Assembly (NCBI GenBank): GCA_001887945.1
Contig: LDOQ01000257.1
Span: 1 to 26,318, forward strand
DNA length: 26,318 nucleotides
Direction of reading: 5' to 3'
From: Spraguea lophii
Taxonomy: Eukaryota > Microsporidia > Spragueidae
Shown: positions 17,668-26,246 of the stretch, piece after piece
How the letters are laid out: each line of letters opens with the position of its first letter
Numbering within the stretch: the first letter of the stretch is position 1
Translations under genes and position numbers: made by a program
The notes under the pieces: generated by a model
Seen by the model: the letters and a program-made list of their open reading frames with translations, nothing else
Told to the model about the DNA's origin: nothing
Database searches by the model: none

Positions 17668-18579
17668 TCACTCGCTCATCAATCTTACTGCTTCTAATAT
17701 TTTTATTTTACCATATTTCTGATAATCAAAATCTCTATCTTTTTTCTTTATCAGTCCCCACAATCCCCAGAGTATATGTGCCAATGGTATAAAAAATAAT
17801 AATTTGTTGATATTTTCTTCCAAAAAACCACTACTTAGGTGTTTTCCGAATGTTCTATCTGCCCCACCATAATATTCTTTTATGACTTTTTTTATAAAAT
17901 TATGTTTTGGTACTAATCTAAAATTACAATTATATCCTGCATATTCACACAAGTGGTTGGCAATATCAAAATGTATGTAATTTATACTTGCATATTCGTA
18001 ATCAATAAATATGATTTCTTCTTTGTTTATAAGAATGTTCGATGCTAGTAAATCATTGTGGCAAAATCCTATATCGTCCGAAGTAAAGTTTATTTTGTTT
18101 ATTTCTTTTTCTTTGTTTTCAATAATTTCAAGAATTTTGTTTTTTTCTAAAAAATCGCGGTGGTGTTTGTATGCTCGTATATACCAATCTTTTAGTTTTG
18201 TGAAAATTGTAGGTGTGCCGGTTTTTATTTTATGCCATTTTTTCATCTCTTTGATAATATTTTTATATTTTAGTTGAAGTTCACTATCTTCTAATTCTCG
18301 TCCAATAATATATTGTGAAATATATCCGTTCGTGTATTTTTTTATAAGGGGTGCACATCTGGAATAGGAATTTAATAGTGTAATTGTTTCCATTTCTTCA
18401 GCTCTGTTGATAAATGGAGTGTCACCAAATATTCTTAATACTAGGGAATTGGATGGACTCGTGCAATGGTAAAGTATATTGGTTTTACCACTACTAAATT
18501 TTTTTATAATGAAATCTTCAGAGGGATATATTTCAAGAAGTTTGGAAATAATATCTTTTTCATCATTAATTAATAACAT
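17668..18579 (-). CDS. Ethanolamine/choline kinase
   Basis: 303 residues. The nucleotide-binding loop region is FSSGKTNILYHC (28-39). The Brenner catalytic motif is GFCHNDLLASNIL (171-183; H174, D176, N181). The choline-kinase motif IFIDYEYASINYIHFDIANH spans 190-209, with D193 as the metal-binding aspartate. The C-terminal family motif is AHILWGLWGLIKK (267-279). It phosphorylates ethanolamine and/or choline with ATP, the first step of the Kennedy pathway to phosphatidylethanolamine and phosphatidylcholine, in the cytosol. The DYEYAS/FDIANH form is common to both enzymes, and ethanolamine kinase is slightly favoured. It is compact (yeast enzymes exceed 500 residues). The start abuts TTTTACCCTTT. 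Confidence 0.93.
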   Translation of the reverse strand: MLLINDEKDIISKLLEIYPSEDFIIKKFSSGKTNILYHCTSPSNSLVLRIFGDTPFINRAEEMETITLLNSYSRCAPLIKKYTNGYISQYIIGRELEDSELQLKYKNIIKEMKKWHKIKTGTPTIFTKLKDWYIRAYKHHRDFLEKNKILEIIENKEKEINKINFTSDDIGFCHNDLLASNILINKEEIIFIDYEYASINYIHFDIANHLCEYAGYNCNFRLVPKHNFIKKVIKEYYGGADRTFGKHLSSGFLEENINKLLFFIPLAHILWGLWGLIKKKDRDFDYQKYGKIKILEAVRLMSE

Positions 18580-18590
18580 AAAGGGTAAAA
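18580..18590 (-). promoter_or_regulatory. CCC start-proximal motif of the kinase gene
   Basis: TTTTACCCTTT on the coding strand, directly before the ATG. Confidence 0.65.
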
Positions 18591-18610
18591 ATAAATATAC
18601 GTAAGAAATA

Positions 18611-18665
18611 TATTAGTGATATGAATGATATGAATGACATGAGTGATATAAGTGATATAAAGAGA
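18611..18665 (+). repeat. TGATATGAA/G minisatellite upstream of the kinase
   Basis: GTGATATGAATGATATGAAT is followed by GACATGAGTGATATAAGTGA, a 9-bp period of about six degenerate units. It is the same family as 17338-17420. Confidence 0.55.
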
Positions 18666-18829
18666 TATAAATAAATAAGAATAGATATGATATGATATAA
18701 ATATATAAATATGTAATGCAAATAATATAAATGGTAAATAATAAAATATAAACGATAAACAATATATAATAAAATATATCATTTATATCATATCATATAG
18801 TATCATATAAATGTTTACTCTTATAACTT

Positions 18830-19891
18830 TTAATATAATACTGATATAATAATTAACAATATCCCTATACCTATAATACTCCCTGTAGTATTAGATTCAT
18901 CTTTCTTGATATCTGTTTTACTTGAAGATACTTTATGATATTCATTACCATTATAATAATATATACAACAATTTTCACCTATATTACTTATTTCTACATT
19001 CTTATATCCTTTAAATAAATTAAATAATCCATAATCTTTATCTATATAACATTTATATCCTTCTATATTTTGAAATGAAAATGTTCTATACATTGTATTA
19101 TAATTTGCAGTAAAACCTTGATTTAATCTTTCAAAATCTATATCTTTAGGTAGTAAAATACTTACATTTCCTTTATCCAAATTTATTTTTCCTGTGTTAT
19201 TATTACCAGGTCGTGAAATATTACTGTATTTTATTTTGGGTGTAGAACCACCTGATTTATCTAAAATCAGTACTGATAAATATGTATGACAACTATTTCC
19301 ATTTATTATTAATTTTACTTTAAACCAAATATTTGATATGTACATATCATTTTGAGGTATTATTTTACCTTTATAACTCACTCCTTCCAATTCTTTATTT
19401 TTATTATAATAAAGAATATGAAAAAAATTAGGTCTAAATGGATCTGGGAAGAAATGGAGTTCTAATCCATTAAACTTTATATTTTCTATTTTTACATTAA
19501 TTGATTGTATATAATTGTTATATAATATATTTACATCCTTATTCATATTAACCATACCTTTCCAAATATCTTCTTTTTTATCATATCCTCTAATTTTTAT
19601 TTTTACATTTTCTGTAAATAAATCACTTTCTTCTCTACTAGAATCTATATCTGATTTTATCATAATAAAATAAATAAAATATAAATTTTTTATTGATAAT
19701 ATATTTATATTCTTAATATATGATATATTTATATTTTTAATATATATTATAATATAAAATATTATCTTTATTATCTTTTCTATTCTAAATATATATTGTA
19801 ATATATTTTTATTTCTTAATCTTATAAATATTTTATTAATACTTTTCTTATAATTGCTTATATTATTTTTAAAAGTTATAATATTATTCAT
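18830..19891 (-). CDS. Membrane-anchored surface-type protein, paralogue of the 24536-26080 product
   Basis: 353 residues of no recognised family. Blocks are shared at matching spacing with the protein at 24536-26080: FNGLELHFFP (140-149), ISNIWFKVKLIINGNSCHTY (185-204), VSILLPKDIDFERLNQGF (243-260) and IYYYNGNEYHKV (310-321). The C-terminus is a hydrophobic segment (GSIIGIGILLIIISVLY, 337-353) that ends the protein with no tail, as in GPI-attachment signals or tail anchors; it follows a small-residue stretch (SNTTGS). The N-terminus has two hydrophobic Ile/Tyr-rich stretches (about 38-52 and 64-77). The ATG at 19889-19891, preceded by TAACC, is used, but initiation at Met77 is possible. It is probably exported to the cell surface, which is inference. 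Confidence 0.75.
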   Translation of the reverse strand: MNNIITFKNNISNYKKSINKIFIRLRNKNILQYIFRIEKIIKIIFYIIIYIKNINISYIKNINILSIKNLYFIYFIMIKSDIDSSREESDLFTENVKIKIRGYDKKEDIWKGMVNMNKDVNILYNNYIQSINVKIENIKFNGLELHFFPDPFRPNFFHILYYNKNKELEGVSYKGKIIPQNDMYISNIWFKVKLIINGNSCHTYLSVLILDKSGGSTPKIKYSNISRPGNNNTGKINLDKGNVSILLPKDIDFERLNQGFTANYNTMYRTFSFQNIEGYKCYIDKDYGLFNLFKGYKNVEISNIGENCCIYYYNGNEYHKVSSSKTDIKKDESNTTGSIIGIGILLIIISVLY

Positions 19892-20344
19892 GGTTATAAT
19901 AATATAATATTCTATTTATACTATTATATAAAAATAGTATATTACCAAATATATGATAATTTACTATAAAAAATAATTATTTTTATAAAAATATTAAAAT
20001 AGAATAACATTCCGTATAATAAGGAGTAAAATATATTTTTATGGTTATCAGCAATATAAAATATATCCTTTAGGAATATTTCATATTAATAATCTTCTCA
20101 TTAGATTATTATAATAATTTCTTACATATTGATAATACTATTTCATAATTAATCTAATATACTGATAACTGTAGATAATATATATATAATTAATCGATAT
20201 CTTGTATATAGATTATATAATGCATATATAATAGTTATATTATTATACTCTATCTCTGTATACTGATTATACAATAAATACAATAAATACATGATTACAA
20301 TATCATATCTTTATAATATTTCTTTTTAATTTTATTTTTTATCC
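19892..20344. other. AT-rich divergent intergenic region
   Basis: Between the divergent surface-protein and TRM11 genes. Many short AT palindromes are present, but no supported feature beyond TATCC directly before the TRM11 ATG. Confidence 0.35.
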
Positions 20345-21721
20345 ATGGATATATTTTTATTACGTTTCACTCATACATATCGAGAGTTTAGAAAGATAGA
20401 ATTTATATATCTTTGTAAAAATAATAATATAGAATATAATATTCTAAAAGATTTAGAATATAATAATCCTTATATGATAGTGGAAATGAATATAAAAGAT
20501 TTAGATATTATTTTAGAAAGAAGTATTTTTATATCCAAAGCATCATATTATGTATCTGAATACATTCTATCATATAAAAATGGTAATTGTTATTCTATAG
20601 ATCATAATTATAATAATACCGGTAACGTTTATAGTAAATGTAATAAATATTCTAAATGTTATAATATAAAGAATCCGGATAATAATTTTATACCTGGAAG
20701 AATCAATGATATTATATCTGCTATGGATTATAATACTACAAGGATAAAGATTCGAAATTTTGGATGTTCAGTGAAAAAAGACGGTAGAAATATGATTATA
20801 GGTTATTTTTCTTATTTGGTAAAAGATACTAAAGTATTATTGGATGATAGCAGTCTTACATATGGAATTGATGTGGTAAATGAAGATTATGATGCTGTAT
20901 TAATAAAAAATTGTAATAATATTTCTAATAAGTTAGGCTTATATTTATCTGTATTTTATAAAAATTCTAATAGGAAAAAGTTTTTAGAAATGGCTGTGGA
21001 AAACAGAAAGTTTATAGGGCATACTTCATTTGACTTGGAATTATCATTGTTTATGGTAAATGTAGTAAAAACAAATAATGTTAATATTATTTATGATCCT
21101 TGTATGGGAAGTGGTAGTATACTTCTTGCTGGTGCAATATTAGATACATATGTTATAGGATCTGATATAAGTAAATATGAGATGGTAGGAGATCATATAA
21201 TCATAGGTGAAAATGAAGTAGATCCGGTCTTATATAGTCAACAACATAAACAAACAAACAATATAAATTTATGCGAAAATACCATAAATGGAAATAAAAT
21301 TAAAATTAATCGTAAAGGAGTAAAGACACGAGCACTGAATGAAAATGTTTATTCAAATTTTAAACAGTTTAATCTTCAGAAATATTTATTAGGTTGTTTT
21401 GTATCATCAGTAAAAAATAACATATTCAATATCAATGATATAGCAAATAAACATAATAATTTTTATAACGGTATATCTATAATAACAGATCCACCATATG
21501 GAATAAGAGTATCAGATAAAGAAATATACGATGTGATTTTTAATATAAAATTATTAGCTGATAAATTTCTAAAAAATAATATGATGGTAATAGTATATCT
21601 TACAGACAGAAGTAATTTAATAGAAGATATATTTTATAATTATAATATAATAATAAGAATAGACCAGCAGATGGCATCCTATAGCAGAACATTTTTTTTC
21701 TTAAAAAATAAATACTATTAA
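20345..21721 (+). CDS. TRM11: tRNA (guanine-10-N2) methyltransferase catalytic subunit TRM11
   Basis: 458 residues, close to the human and yeast lengths. The N-terminal half (1-215) covers the THUMP-like region, starting FLLRFTHTYREFRKIEF. A family hallmark linker is ENRKFIGHTSFDLELSLFMV (219-238). The Rossmann methyltransferase motif I is YDPCMGSGSILLAGA (250-264), with the acidic loop IGSDISKYEM (271-280). The catalytic motif IV is ITDPPYGIRVS (380-390), typical of enzymes methylating exocyclic guanine N2. It makes m2G10 in tRNA and normally needs the partner TRM112. The region 283-345 is an Asn-rich insert. The start ATG follows TATCC. The stop codon overlaps that of the gene on the other strand. 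Confidence 0.94.
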   Translation: MDIFLLRFTHTYREFRKIEFIYLCKNNNIEYNILKDLEYNNPYMIVEMNIKDLDIILERSIFISKASYYVSEYILSYKNGNCYSIDHNYNNTGNVYSKCNKYSKCYNIKNPDNNFIPGRINDIISAMDYNTTRIKIRNFGCSVKKDGRNMIIGYFSYLVKDTKVLLDDSSLTYGIDVVNEDYDAVLIKNCNNISNKLGLYLSVFYKNSNRKKFLEMAVENRKFIGHTSFDLELSLFMVNVVKTNNVNIIYDPCMGSGSILLAGAILDTYVIGSDISKYEMVGDHIIIGENEVDPVLYSQQHKQTNNINLCENTINGNKIKINRKGVKTRALNENVYSNFKQFNLQKYLLGCFVSSVKNNIFNINDIANKHNNFYNGISIITDPPYGIRVSDKEIYDVIFNIKLLADKFLKNNMMVIVYLTDRSNLIEDIFYNYNIIIRIDQQMASYSRTFFFLKNKYY

Positions 21722-23304
21722 CCTCTGAAATTTAATCGTACTTTCCTTTTCTTAGGTTTCTTTTTCAATTTATTCACCTCTTCTTCTTTTCTTTTAGGAT
21801 TTTCTTTCTTTGGCTCTGTTGATAATTGTTTCTTTATTACTTCTTTCTTTGGAGCTTCCTTTATTTCTATTTCATTTTCTTCTTTTGAATTTTTATTCTC
21901 AATTTTTGAATCGTTAATTTTCTCTGTTTTATTTTCTTTAACATTATTTTCTTTCTTTATTGTTTTTTTATTCTTTATATCTTTTTTCGTTGTTGTATTA
22001 TTTTTTCCTTTTACATTTTTATTATCCATTTTTTCTTTATCTTCTTCTATTGAATTTACTTCTACTTCTGTCTTATCATTTACATTTTTATTCATCATAT
22101 TTCTTAATTTCATTTTCTTTTGTTCATTAACTTCAGCATTTAATTCTTTCTCTTCCATTGTTTTTTTGTTAAGTTCTATTAATATGCTTTTAAGATCTTC
22201 CTGCACACTTTTTTTATCTTTTTCTGATACATTTGTAGAATCTTTATTTTTATCACCAATATCTTCAAAAATATTTATACTCTCTTCATTAATTATTTCT
22301 GTACTATCTTCTTTGTATAAATGAGACATTTCAGCTGCTACTTTTGATGTATCTTTTTCTTCTTCCTTATTCAAAGTTTCTTCTATTTCTTTGTTATCTT
22401 CAGTATTTTGATCACTCGTGACTATTTCTTTTTTACCTGTAACATTTTGATCATTCGTGACTATTTCTTTCTCATCTGTAGTATTTTGATCGTTTGTAAT
22501 TATTTCCCTTTCATTTTCAGTGTTAGAATTATTATCAATTATATTTTTATTTATTTCGGTTAAAGATTCACTGAGCTCTATTTTCTTTTGTTTTTCTTTT
22601 TCATAAATTTTTTTTATTTTATTAAATGATCCTACACTTTCATCATCCAATATCTTAGATGTCTCAAATATTTCATTTTGTTTAAACACCTCATTAATAT
22701 TCTGTTTAAAGAATAAATCATCTTCATTATTATTTTCCGCAACAGATACTTCATTCGTCTTTTCTTTATTTATATTTTTCTTATCATTCTCACAATTTTT
22801 ATTTTTTTCTTTTCCCATTATTTTCTTTATTTCACCTCCAATTACATCTTTCCAATTATCGGGAAATCCATCAACAAAAATATAATTTAAATCATTAGAA
22901 GCATGCTTCCACATTTTCTTCTTCATATCCATCTCACCTACCAATTCATACGTAGTATTTTCTGTTTTTACCACTCTTTCAGATATTCTTTCCGTAATAT
23001 AAGAAGAACGTATAAATGTTCCATTATCCAACTCTCCAAGAAAAACCAATCCATAATTAGAATTATTATCACCTGAGGATTTTATTGTCTTCACATCATT
23101 ATTTTCTTTGTAAAGAATTTTTAAATACCATTTCTTAAGTGGTATTAACTCCATATTTATTAACACTTTATCAAAAATAAAACTCTCTGCCCTTCTATTC
23201 CTTCTCTCTGGTATTCTACGTCTAAATATAGTATAATCATCAAGATTTTCAAGACCACCATTATGTAAAATATCTTCAGGAATATATATTTGGTCTTTAT
23301 GCAT
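21718..23304 (-). CDS. SANTA-domain nuclear protein, KNL2/MIS18BP1-like
   Basis: 528 residues. Residues about 54-157 look like a SANTA domain: the opening IPLKKWYLKILYKENNDV, then FIRSSYITERISERVVKT (97-114), TYELVGEMDM (118-127) and the closing FVDGFPDNWKDVI (143-155). The S-x-I-x-x-R, Y-x-L-x-G and GFPxxWK signatures in that order are the family's. SANTA domains occur in KNL2/MIS18BP1, which place centromeric histone CENP-A. No Myb/SANT domain is visible. Residues 160-500 are a Lys/Glu/Asn-rich low-complexity region with a 13-residue tandem repeat (about 262-307). The end KKKPKKRKVRLNFRG contains PKKRKV, a classical nuclear localisation signal. The centromere role is inferred. Confidence 0.75.
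   Translation of the reverse strand: MHKDQIYIPEDILHNGGLENLDDYTIFRRRIPERRNRRAESFIFDKVLINMELIPLKKWYLKILYKENNDVKTIKSSGDNNSNYGLVFLGELDNGTFIRSSYITERISERVVKTENTTYELVGEMDMKKKMWKHASNDLNYIFVDGFPDNWKDVIGGEIKKIMGKEKNKNCENDKKNINKEKTNEVSVAENNNEDDLFFKQNINEVFKQNEIFETSKILDDESVGSFNKIKKIYEKEKQKKIELSESLTEINKNIIDNNSNTENEREIITNDQNTTDEKEIVTNDQNVTGKKEIVTSDQNTEDNKEIEETLNKEEEKDTSKVAAEMSHLYKEDSTEIINEESINIFEDIGDKNKDSTNVSEKDKKSVQEDLKSILIELNKKTMEEKELNAEVNEQKKMKLRNMMNKNVNDKTEVEVNSIEEDKEKMDNKNVKGKNNTTTKKDIKNKKTIKKENNVKENKTEKINDSKIENKNSKEENEIEIKEAPKKEVIKKQLSTEPKKENPKRKEEEVNKLKKKPKKRKVRLNFRG
22384..22521 (-). repeat. 39-bp tandem repeat within the SANTA gene
   Basis: Encodes three to four 13-residue units of the form EIVTNDQNTTDEK (E267, E280, E293 and E306 are in register). 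The array is in frame, so copy number can change without breaking the gene. Confidence 0.75.
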
Positions 23305-23317
23305 AAAAATAAATTAT

Positions 23318-23325
23318 AAGGGTGA
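23318..23325 (-). promoter_or_regulatory. CCC motif upstream of the SANTA gene
   Basis: TCACCCTT on the coding strand lies 13 bp before the ATG, farther than in the neighbouring genes. Confidence 0.5.
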
Positions 23326-23577
23326 TTTATTATAAAACAAAGAAAAAAAACATAAAAAGTTAATATTATTTAAAATAAATTTATATTATAATAATTATAC
23401 GTTTATATGTTGATTATATTAATTATATATTATAATCCTAGTAATCATATATTTATATGTTAATTATAAATTATTCTTCTTTATAAAAATTGATTATTCG
23501 TCATAATCATTTTTAAATTTATATTTAAATAATATATTATACATATAATAGAATCAAAGAAAATAAATCTCAATAAA

Positions 23578-23730
23578 TATTTTAAAAAATAAAATTTTTA
23601 TAGAAGTTTTCTATTCAGTTGCACTCTACAGTGGTTTATATTCTTCGGTTCACAAGACATATTTAAAGTTGTATTAATTTATTTCGCTACGTATATCATT
23701 GATCTCATTTTATCTTATATTCTAAAATAT
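23578..23730. repeat. Dispersed repeat block shared with 12868-12990
   Basis: Ordered shared words: AAAAAATAAAAYTTTTAT, AGAAGTTTYCTA, CTACMGTGGTYTATA and CATTTTATYTTATATTC. It lies next to the block at 23836-23999 and may be part of the same element. Confidence 0.4.
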
Positions 23731-23835
23731 TAGGATTTTAAATATGATACACATCTCTATCCCCGTTTCTTAAAGATTTCTAATTTCCGTAATGGCGTAA
23801 CATTACCCCGAATAACAAATAAACACATGGATCGC

Positions 23836-23999
23836 AATTACACCAATTAAACATTACTTTAATCTAGTATCGGGATGTTATACAAAAGTAATACTAAGCT
23901 GTTAGACATTCCCCCATTCAAAACCCTTTCTTATCTATCTTTTAATGATTTTTGAAATTTATATGAATGACGTATTCAAACCTCGTTAGATTTGAGATT
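23836..23999 (-). repeat. Dispersed repeat, copy 2
   Basis: Homologous to 8765-8934. The minus-strand reading gives KGFEWGNV, stop, QLSITFV, then HPDTRLK and LIGVIAIHVFICYS, with stops. This is protein-like but of no recognised family, and GC is higher than in the surrounding DNA. The rest of 23305-24535 is AT-rich. A short fragment at 24097-24111 (AATTAAACTTGGGAT) recurs inverted at 12334-12348. Confidence 0.4.
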
Positions 24000-24535
24000 T
24001 AATTTCTACTCCATAACCATTTGGATAAGCGGGTTTAGGCAATATTTAAGTAATATTTAATAATTAAACTTTTAAAATTTATATTTTGAAATAAAAAATT
24101 AAACTTGGGATATACCTGGCAAAGATGATTTAAAAAATAATATAAAGGAATTTATTAAAATTGAAATTGTCTATTAAATTAAAAATATCAGTAATAAAAA
24201 TATTTAAAATATTCAAACATTTTGAATTGTTTAATGATATTAAATAATAATAAATAATATATATATTTTTTATAATATTATAATTAAAGCAAATTTTTAA
24301 ATAGGAGGTTATATTCTATAAATACAATATATTAGAAATAATTAATATTCAACCAATAAAAATCAATGAAAATTATAAAATATATAATAAAAATATTACA
24401 ATTATCCATTTGTAATGAAATATGCTTTAAATATTATTTTTTTTAATAAAATATTCCTCTAACTGTTAATTTATTTGAAATTTACTTATTTAAGGTTCTC
24501 CTATTGTATTTTTAAACTAAAAAAAATTTATACTT

Positions 24536-26080
24536 ATGTTATTTCTTATAAAACGTAATATATTTACATATTTATACAAAGATTATATATGTGATAGTAT
24601 AAGTGTAACACAATATAATGATATATTTATTTACTTGTATACAAGATTGTATAGTATTTATACATTTATAAAAAAATATATGAAATATAATATTATGGTT
24701 GTAAATTCTGTATTTACACAGAAGAAAGTTGGATTTATGATATTAACGTATTTTTTAAATGTATGTGCAGGAAATCAAAAATTAAAAGTGAAAACAAAAA
24801 ATGCGCAGATATCACTAGAAGATGAAAATGGAATAAATAAATCAAAAGACGGTATTTTGCATTTAAATACTGAAATGATGTTTTCTGCTGAAGATGAAGA
24901 AATATCATTTCCTGTGAGAATAAATACTTTGGCGTACGATGGTATAGAACTTTGGTATCATGATGAAAATGAGCAACGTAAATATATTAAGGAGCATTCA
25001 ATATATAATGGTTGGAAAATTAAAGCAATTGATGAAGATGATAGGGAAATACCTTCGGATAAATTGGAAATAAAAAGTATTTGGTTTAGAACAGCAATAG
25101 AAATAAATGGAAGGTTGTGTTTTACTTATTTAGTGATACCTACACACAATAAAAATATAACACGTTATGGTAGAGAAGTATATACATTGGATACTTTTAA
25201 AGAAAATTTTCAATTGGCTATAAATGGATTACAGATTTGTTTACCAGATAGTATTGATTTGGAAACATTATCATTCTCTTTTAATATAAAGTATGATGAT
25301 GAAGCAAACGAAATTATTTATACAGATAATACAAGTAAATTACACATGAATGCGTATTACTGGGGAAAGTTGAAATCAAAAAGCGGATTCGAAAATATGG
25401 AAATATTTAGAATATTTAGAAATGGTTTTGCTTATACATACAATGGATCAACGTATGTCAGAGACTGGTTTGTTCCATCCATTAAACCAGATAGCGTAAA
25501 TGCAAATACACCATCTCCAAACCCAGAGGAAATAAAATCTATAGAAAAACGTAAATCTATTATAAATAATGAAAAAGGAAAAACAGAACAAGAGGATAAA
25601 GAAAAAGAATTAACCAAGAAAGAGGATGACGACAAACAAGAAAAAACAGAACAAAATGACAATGAAAAAGAAAATCCTATTCAACCAAAAGAAGATGATA
25701 ACAAACAAGAAAAAACAAAACCAAATGACGATGGAAAAGAAAATCCTATTCAACCAAAAAAAGATGACGACAAACAAGAAAAAACAAAACCGAATGACGA
25801 CAAACAAGAAAAAATAAAACAAGACGATAATGAAAAAGAAGAATCAAGCGAATCAACTGCTACAGGAACAACAGTCAAAGAAAATCCTATTCAACCAAAA
25901 AAAGTTGATGATGAAAAAGAATTAACCGAAACCTCTCGAGAATCATTACCGAGTATGAATACATTTACTGATGAAAGTCAAAGTTTAAAGATAAAAGATG
26001 ATGATACCTCAGACAATTCTTTCTTGAAAGAAAATTATATGCAGCTTATCATTATTCTGGTATTAGCATTGATTTATTAA
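24536..26080 (+). CDS. Membrane-anchored surface-type protein with charged repeat stalk
   Basis: 514 residues from the first ATG. Initiation at Met54 (24695) is favoured, because it gives a standard signal peptide (KVGFMILTYFLNVCAG) with likely cleavage after residue 79. Residues about 80-315 share ordered blocks with the 18830-19891 product: YDGIELWYHDENE (134-146), IKSIWFRTAIEINGRLCFTY (179-198), LQICLPDSIDLETLSFSFNI (232-251) and FAYTYNGSTYVRD (298-310). Residues 345-465 are a Lys/Glu/Asp/Gln stalk with repeats of KENPIQPKKDDDKQEKTKPN type. Residues 501-513 are a terminal hydrophobic segment (MQLIIILVLALI) with no tail, as in a GPI signal or tail anchor. Family and function are unknown. 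A surface location is inferred. Confidence 0.8.
   Translation: MLFLIKRNIFTYLYKDYICDSISVTQYNDIFIYLYTRLYSIYTFIKKYMKYNIMVVNSVFTQKKVGFMILTYFLNVCAGNQKLKVKTKNAQISLEDENGINKSKDGILHLNTEMMFSAEDEEISFPVRINTLAYDGIELWYHDENEQRKYIKEHSIYNGWKIKAIDEDDREIPSDKLEIKSIWFRTAIEINGRLCFTYLVIPTHNKNITRYGREVYTLDTFKENFQLAINGLQICLPDSIDLETLSFSFNIKYDDEANEIIYTDNTSKLHMNAYYWGKLKSKSGFENMEIFRIFRNGFAYTYNGSTYVRDWFVPSIKPDSVNANTPSPNPEEIKSIEKRKSIINNEKGKTEQEDKEKELTKKEDDDKQEKTEQNDNEKENPIQPKEDDNKQEKTKPNDDGKENPIQPKKDDDKQEKTKPNDDKQEKIKQDDNEKEESSESTATGTTVKENPIQPKKVDDEKELTETSRESLPSMNTFTDESQSLKIKDDDTSDNSFLKENYMQLIIILVLALIY
25618..25920 (+). repeat. In-frame tandem repeats of the surface protein stalk
   Basis: Repeated GAAAATCCTATTCAACCAAA blocks (near 25672, 25738 and 25879) and GACGACAAACAAGAAAAAAC-type blocks alternate. 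The coding units are about 22 residues, degenerating at the ends. A long reverse frame here is only a by-product of the composition. Confidence 0.8.
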
Positions 26081-26203
26081 AATGTGTACGTGAAAATCTT
26101 TTTTAAAATTATTATATTTCTTTTATAAAATTTATTTTTATTTGGATTACAATTAATTACTTAAAGAATATAAAAAATCTTATAATTAAAATATTGGGGC
26201 TTC

Positions 26204-26246
26204 TAAACTTTAAGGTCTACCAGTAAGGGTAGTACCTTGGAGTTTA
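26204..26246 (+). ncRNA. Strong hairpin, possible structured RNA or 3' element
   Basis: TAAACTTTAAGGT (26204-26216) pairs with ACCTTGGAGTTTA (26234-26246) over 13 pairs including two G-U. CTACC (26217-26221) pairs with GGTAG (26228-26232), with one bulged T and a 6-base loop AGTAAG. The 18-pair stem is unusually GC-rich for the spacer it sits in, about 120 bp after the stop of the surface-protein gene. It could be a 3' UTR structure, a small RNA precursor or the end of a mobile element. The type is not established. Nothing else is seen in 26081-26318. Confidence 0.35.

Noticed and set aside
18570..18782. Ile/Tyr-rich reverse frame upstream of the kinase
   Set aside because: It is encoded by the minisatellite and AT-rich repeats, without any domain or start motif.
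25610..25822. Phe/Leu-rich reverse frame and Lys-rich alternative forward frame in the surface-protein stalk
   Set aside because: Both are by-products of the tandem repeats in the true frame.
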